From: Hyphococcus sp.
Lineage (GTDB): Bacteria; Pseudomonadota; Alphaproteobacteria; Caulobacterales; Parvularculaceae
Direction: 5' to 3'
Assembly (NCBI GenBank): GCA_028281665.1
Contig: JANQJK010000009.1
Location: 53,718 to 117,717, forward strand
DNA: 64,000 bases
Shown here: positions 59,996-64,000 of the stretch, piece after piece
How the letters are laid out: every line of letters starts with the position of its first letter
Numbering within the stretch: the stretch's first letter is position 1
Made by a program: the position numbers and the translations under genes
Notes under the pieces: generated by a model
What the model was told of the DNA's origin: nothing
The model's input: only the letters and a program-made list of their open reading frames with translations
Databases searched by the model: none

Positions 59996-60238
59996 TCAGG
60001 ATTTTTCCTCAAGCGCTGCGATTCGCGCCTTCAACGCCTCGTTCTCCTCGCGCGCCGCCCGCGCCAGGTCGCGAACCGCCTCGAATTCCTCGCGGGTCAC
60101 AAATTCCATGTCTGCAATCAGGCGTTGCAACTGGCTTTTCATGGCCGTTTCCGCCTCGCGCCTGACGCCGTCAGCGGCGCCGGCCGCCTCCGTCATGAGC
60201 TTGGCGATTTCGTCGAAGATTGCACTTTGGGTTTGCAT
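59996..60238 (-). CDS. ubiK: Ubiquinone accessory factor UbiK-like (BMFP domain)
   Basis: UbiK-type proteins assist the late ubiquinone synthesis complex and bind membranes. The 80-residue product has an amphipathic N-terminal helix (AIFDEIAKLMTEAAGAADGV), the family text KSQLQRLIADMEFVTREEFE and a C-terminal coiled coil (RAAREENEALKARIAALEEK). ATG 60238 is chosen over the longer frame to 60304 because it gives the standard length and has GAGGAAA upstream. It is divergent from lgt. Confidence 0.9.
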   Translation of the reverse strand: MQTQSAIFDEIAKLMTEAAGAADGVRREAETAMKSQLQRLIADMEFVTREEFEAVRDLARAAREENEALKARIAALEEKS

Positions 60239-60339
60239 GGCGTTTTCCTCTTTTCGACTATATAGGAAACGCCGTGGCGAGGCGACAGACCTGTCGAACC
60301 GCATTATTTAAATATGTCGCCCGGCCATATGTTGGAACG

Positions 60340-61194
60340 ATGACCATACCCTATCCCCAGATCGATCCCGTAGCGCTGCAAATCGGCCCGGTCCCTATCC
60401 GGTGGTATTCGCTCGCCTATATTGGCGGGCTCGCCGCGGGCTGGTTCTATTTGACGCGGCTTCTCAAGAATTCGGCGATCTGGTCGAAAGCCGGCGCGCC
60501 CATCAGCCGGGCCCAGCTCGACGATGTCATCTTCTGGGTCGCGCTCGGCGTAATGGGCGGCGGACGCCTTGGCTACGTGTTCTTTTACGAGCCGTCGCTG
60601 CTGATTGAGCCCTGGCAACCGATTTTCGGATTTTTGCCGTTTCCGCCGGCGCTGATGCTGTGGCAGGGCGGCATGTCGTTTCATGGCGGTCTGATCGGTG
60701 TCACGCTCGCCGGCTGGCTTTTCGCGCGCCACCACAAGCTGGATGCGCTTTCCATGGGCGATCTGTTCGCCGCCGCCGCGCCAATCGGCCTGTTCTTCGG
60801 GCGCATCGCAAACTTCATCAACGCAGAACTCTACGGCCGGCCGTGGGACGGCCCCTGGGCCATGGTTTTCCCGACCGATCCCCTGGGCGTCGCGCGCCAT
60901 CCGAGCCAGCTCTATGAAGCGGCGCTGGAAGGTCTCGTGCTTTTCGCCGTCATTCGAGTTGCGACCCATTCGTTTCAGCTGTTGAAACGGCCCGGCGCAA
61001 CGATCGGGCTGTTTCTGGCCGGCTACGCCGTCTCTCGCATTATCGTCGAAAACTTCCGCGAACCCGACGCCCACATGCCGGACTTCCCCCTCGGGCTCAC
61101 CATGGGGATGATGCTCTCCGTGCCCATGCTGCTGCTCGGCGTCTGGATGATATGGCGCACACGGACGAACAATTCCGCGGCCGCTGCTTCATGA
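60340..61194 (+). CDS. lgt: Prolipoprotein diacylglyceryl transferase
   Basis: Lgt adds diacylglycerol to the lipobox Cys of lipoproteins. The 284-residue product has IRWYSLAYIGGLAAGW, the signature GGRLGYVFFYEP, MSFHGGLIGVTLAGWLFARH and the Lgt motif GRIANFINAELYGRPW (Arg and Asn essential) with HPSQLYEAALEGL. About seven helices. ATG 60340 gives the normal start; the upstream open frame overlaps ubiK. The stop overlaps the next gene (ATGA). Confidence 0.95.
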   Translation: MTIPYPQIDPVALQIGPVPIRWYSLAYIGGLAAGWFYLTRLLKNSAIWSKAGAPISRAQLDDVIFWVALGVMGGGRLGYVFFYEPSLLIEPWQPIFGFLPFPPALMLWQGGMSFHGGLIGVTLAGWLFARHHKLDALSMGDLFAAAAPIGLFFGRIANFINAELYGRPWDGPWAMVFPTDPLGVARHPSQLYEAALEGLVLFAVIRVATHSFQLLKRPGATIGLFLAGYAVSRIIVENFREPDAHMPDFPLGLTMGMMLSVPMLLLGVWMIWRTRTNNSAAAAS

Positions 61195-62303
61195 GCGGCG
61201 ACTACGCCCCAAACCGCACGCCTTTGGAGGAACGGCTGGTCGATCTCATTCGGCTAAAAGGGCCCATCACCGTCGCCGATTACATGGCCGACGCCCTCGG
61301 CCATCCCCATGACGGGTATTACATGTCGCAGTCGCCCTTTGGCGCTGACGGCGACTTCACGACGGCGCCGGAAATCAGTCAAATCTTCGGCGAACTCATC
61401 GGGCTCTGGCTTCTCGAAAACTGGCGAGCGATGGGGTCGCCCGGCGATTTCAATCTGGTGGAGTTCGGCCCCGGTCGCGGCGTCCTTATGGAAGATATCT
61501 TGCGCGCAACGCGGCTGCGCTCAGAGTTCTCGGAAGCCGCCTGCCTTTGGCTGCTTGAAACATCGGGGCGGCTGCGCGTCGAGCAGCAGAAACGATTGCG
61601 CGCGAAAGGCGTTAAGCCGCTTTGGGCCGATGAATATGCCGATATACCGCCGGCGCCGAACCTTATCGTCGCGAACGAGTTTTTCGATTGCCTGCCCGTG
61701 CGGCAGTTTCAGCGCGTCGAACGCGGCTGGCGCGAACGTCTGGTCGATATCGGCGAGGACGGACGGCTCGCCTTCACCATCGGCAAAACGCCGCCGCCGG
61801 AGGACTACCGGCTCCCCGGCGACGACGACAGCGAACCGGGCGATATCTTCGAGATAAATTTTGCAGCCCGCGAATTCCTTACAGACGTCGCCGCGGGACT
61901 CGTCGCTCATGGCGGCGCCCTGTTGATTATCGATTACGGGCACGTGGCTTCCGGCCTTGGAGAAACGCTGCAAGCGGTTCGCGGTCATCGTTTCTGGCCG
62001 GCGCTCTCCACCCCCGGCCAGGCGGACCTGACGGCCCATGTGGATTTCGGCGCCCTTGCCGATGCGGCCGTCGACGCCGGCGCCGCGGTTTATGGCCCGA
62101 CAGCTCAGGGCCGCTTTCTCGCGCGACTTGGCCTCGCCCTGCGCGCCGAGATGCTCTGCAAAGGCAAATCCGAAGCAGAGCAAAAAGAAATCCGCGCCGG
62201 CGTCGAACGCATCGGCGCGCCCGACCAGATGGGCGAGATTTTCAAGGTGATGTGCATCGCCTCGCCGAACCTGCCGGCGCCCCCCGGTTTTTTCGACCTG
62301 TGA
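61191..62303 (+). CDS. SAM-dependent methyltransferase, MidA/NDUFAF7 family
   Basis: NDUFAF7 methylates an arginine of a complex I subunit; bacterial members are less known. The 370-residue product has PITVADYMADALGHPHDGYY, FTTAPEISQIFGELIGLWLL (start signature), FNLVEFGPGRGVLMEDIL (SAM motif I), LIVANEFFDCLPVRQF and LLIIDYGHV. ATG 61191 overlaps the lgt stop. The lgt-midA-pgeF order is common in alphaproteobacteria. Confidence 0.92.
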   Translation: MSGDYAPNRTPLEERLVDLIRLKGPITVADYMADALGHPHDGYYMSQSPFGADGDFTTAPEISQIFGELIGLWLLENWRAMGSPGDFNLVEFGPGRGVLMEDILRATRLRSEFSEAACLWLLETSGRLRVEQQKRLRAKGVKPLWADEYADIPPAPNLIVANEFFDCLPVRQFQRVERGWRERLVDIGEDGRLAFTIGKTPPPEDYRLPGDDDSEPGDIFEINFAAREFLTDVAAGLVAHGGALLIIDYGHVASGLGETLQAVRGHRFWPALSTPGQADLTAHVDFGALADAAVDAGAAVYGPTAQGRFLARLGLALRAEMLCKGKSEAEQKEIRAGVERIGAPDQMGEIFKVMCIASPNLPAPPGFFDL

Positions 62304-63073
62304 CCGCGCCGCCTTTTCTCAAAGCGCCGGCGCTGGAAGAAAACGGCGTGCGCCACGGCTTTTTTTCGCGCGCCGGCGGCGTTTCCGGCGGCGTCTACGC
62401 CTCCCTTAATACCGGTCCCGGCTCCGGAGACGATCCGGTGGCGGTGGCGGAAAATCGCAGCCGTTGCGCGATGGCAGTCAGCGTCGGCGAGAACCACTTG
62501 CTGACCAACTATCAGGTTCATTCGGCAACGGTGGTCACGGTCGATCATCCGTGGGAAACGGCCCCTCCGGAAGCGGACGGGCTGGTGACGAAAACGCCGG
62601 GGCTGGCGCTGGGCGTCCTCGCCGCCGACTGCATGCCATGGCTCTTTCTCGATCCAGGCGCGCGCATTGTCGGCGCGGCACACGCCGGGTGGCGCGGCGC
62701 CCTTGCCGGCGTCCTGGAAAACACGGTCGAGGCAATGGAAGCCCTTGGCGCTGACCGGGCGCGCATCCGGGCCGCCGTCGGCCCCTGCATGCGCCAGCAC
62801 AACTTCGAGATCGGCCTCGAACTCGTTGACGCGTTTACGCAAAAGCACCCGGCCGCAGAGGGGTTTTTCGCGCCCGGCGCCGGCGACGAAAAACGCCAGC
62901 TTGATCTTGTCGGTTTCGGCGCCTGGCGGCTGCGCGAGGTCGGGGTCCAGACAATCGACGACGTCAATGTCTGCACGCTCGCCGAGAGCGAGCGCTACTT
63001 TTCCTATCGGGGGTCGAAGCGCGCCGGCGCGCCGAACTATGGCCGGAATCTCTCCGCGATTGCGCTTTTATAA
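62300..63073 (+). CDS. pgeF: Peptidoglycan editing factor PgeF (YfiH/laccase-domain)
   Basis: PgeF-type proteins remove wrong amino acids from cell-wall precursors; they were once called polyphenol oxidases. The 257-residue product has [35 protein letters not shown] (His), [15 protein letters not shown] (Cys) and [15 protein letters not shown] (His), the metal and active-site residues of the family, and ends with [21 protein letters not shown] 62300 overlaps the previous stop (GTGA); the longer open frame is a shadow of the methyltransferase gene. Confidence 0.93.
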   Translation: MTAPPFLKAPALEENGVRHGFFSRAGGVSGGVYASLNTGPGSGDDPVAVAENRSRCAMAVSVGENHLLTNYQVHSATVVTVDHPWETAPPEADGLVTKTPGLALGVLAADCMPWLFLDPGARIVGAAHAGWRGALAGVLENTVEAMEALGADRARIRAAVGPCMRQHNFEIGLELVDAFTQKHPAAEGFFAPGAGDEKRQLDLVGFGAWRLREVGVQTIDDVNVCTLAESERYFSYRGSKRAGAPNYGRNLSAIALL

Positions 63074-63158
63074 AAATCGAGCCGGTTACGGGGTTGCGTC
63101 GCTGTCAAGAAAACGTCATGAAGCCGGCGCCGAACGCATCGCCGCGAGGGGACAGGCC

Positions 63159-64000
63159 ATGAAACTGATCGCCGGGAATTCCAACCGACGGCTCAGCGAA
63201 GCCATCTCGAAACGTCTGGCGACGACCCTCGCCCATGCGGATATCCGCACCTTCAAGGACGGCGAAGTCTTCGTCGAAATCCAGGAAAACGTTCGCGGCG
63301 AGGATGTCTTCGTTATCCAGTCGACGTCGAACCCGGCGAACAACCATCTGATGGAACTGCTGATCACGGTCGACGCGCTGACCCGCGCCTCGGCCAGTCG
63401 CGTCACCGCCGTGATCCCCTATTTCGGCTACGCGCGGCAGGATCGCAAGGCGGGGCCGCGAACGCCGATCTCCGCAAAACTGGTCGCGAACCTGATCACC
63501 ACCGCCGGGGCGGACCGGGTCCTGACGGTCGATCTCCACGCCGGACAGATCCAGGGCTTTTTCGACATACCGACGGACAATCTCTACGCGGTCAAGGAAT
63601 TCGAGCGGCGCGTGCGCGATCTTCACAATGGGGATCTCGATCAGGTGACAATCGTGTCCCCCGACGTCGGCGGCGTCGTGCGCGCGCGCGCGCTGTCGAA
63701 ACGACTGAACGACCGCCCCCTCGCCATTGTCGACAAGCGCCGCGAGGGTCCCGGAAAGTCCGAGGTCATGAACATTATCGGCGACGTCGACGGGCGCCAC
63801 TGCATGATCTTTGACGACATCGTCGATTCCGGCGGCACGCTGTGCAACGCCGCCGCAGCGCTGATGGATAAAGGCGCAAAAAGCGTCGCCGCCTGCATCA
63901 CCCATGGCGTCCTCTCCGACAATGCGGCCGCGCGCATTATGAAGGCGGACGCCTTATCGCGGGTGATCATTACCGATTCAATCGAAGCGCCCGCGGACGT
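63159..64000 (+). CDS. prs: Ribose-phosphate pyrophosphokinase (3' end outside the window)
   Basis: Prs makes PRPP from ribose 5-phosphate and ATP. The visible 280 codons start [20 protein letters not shown] and have [39 protein letters not shown] (ATP-binding flexible loop) and [20 protein letters not shown]. The PRPP motif [14 protein letters not shown] follows. About 30 C-terminal residues lie beyond the window end. The ribosome site is GAGGGGACAGGCC before ATG. Confidence 0.96.
   Translation, partial: MKLIAGNSNRRLSEAISKRLATTLAHADIRTFKDGEVFVEIQENVRGEDVFVIQSTSNPANNHLMELLITVDALTRASASRVTAVIPYFGYARQDRKAGPRTPISAKLVANLITTAGADRVLTVDLHAGQIQGFFDIPTDNLYAVKEFERRVRDLHNGDLDQVTIVSPDVGGVVRARALSKRLNDRPLAIVDKRREGPGKSEVMNIIGDVDGRHCMIFDDIVDSGGTLCNAAAALMDKGAKSVAACITHGVLSDNAAARIMKADALSRVIITDSIEAPAD

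Overview
The window is one gene-dense, high-GC chromosomal segment of an alphaproteobacterium of the Caulobacterales/Parvularculales type. Three things point there. The early flagellar operon has the order fliF-fliG-fliH-fliN-flbD-flhA-flhF and sits beside a sciP (DUF1153) gene. There are sigma-54 and FlbD-type sites in flagellar promoters. A full CtrA box (TTAA-N7-TTAAC) lies in front of a LysM/LytM envelope gene. No rRNA, tRNA, CRISPR array or insertion sequence was seen.

Layout. 1-13249: flagellar block (flgK partial on the minus strand; fliK, flgD, flgE, sciP, fliF, fliG, fliH, fliN, flbD, flhA, flhF on plus). 13335-22305: a long minus-strand envelope and chromosome-maintenance cluster (SPOR protein, nagZ, scpA, scpB, tatABC, a DUF559 nuclease gene, serS, surE, LysM/M23 lipoprotein). 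22442-28299: the dgt/erpA/xthA neighbourhood, split by accessory DNA. That DNA holds an AT-rich DpnI-type methyl-directed restriction gene with a 60-codon companion and the tail of an MT-A70 adenine methyltransferase, then a PadR-controlled membrane gene and a ClpP-like protein. 28336-33358: a secreted alpha/beta hydrolase, GNAT and TetR genes, a RecD-like helicase, DUF805 and DUF3137 membrane proteins. 33531-38873: a 1160-residue hybrid histidine kinase, tail to tail with an Atm1-type ABC exporter. 38953-46359: valine catabolism (mmsB, 3-hydroxyisobutyryl-CoA hydrolase, isobutyryl-CoA dehydrogenase, mmsA) mixed with small membrane and accessory genes. 46496-53478: cytochrome b561, PAS protein, Ca2+/Na+ antiporter, pteridine reductase-like SDR plus folB, uvrC, an arginase-family enzyme. 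53571-55862: an orphan RnfD-like protein paired with a DUF2330 protein. 55941-64000: pgsA, a two-component pair, proC, YbjN-type protein, ubiK, lgt, midA-like, pgeF and prs (cut by the window end).

The points most worth a second look are: the DpnI island (intact nuclease, small companion, in-frame MT-A70 remnant); a 17-codon ORF overlapping a strong hairpin just before tatA; nagZ, which appears to start at CTG; a DUF559 nuclease gene whose stop codon lies inside a triple-hairpin repeat; a 16-bp sequence shared by the flgK/fliK and fliF promoter regions (likely the FlbD site); matching TetR operators at the regulator gene and at the alpha/beta hydrolase gene; and the RnfD-like/DUF2330 pair. 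All family calls come from reading the translations; no database search was run.
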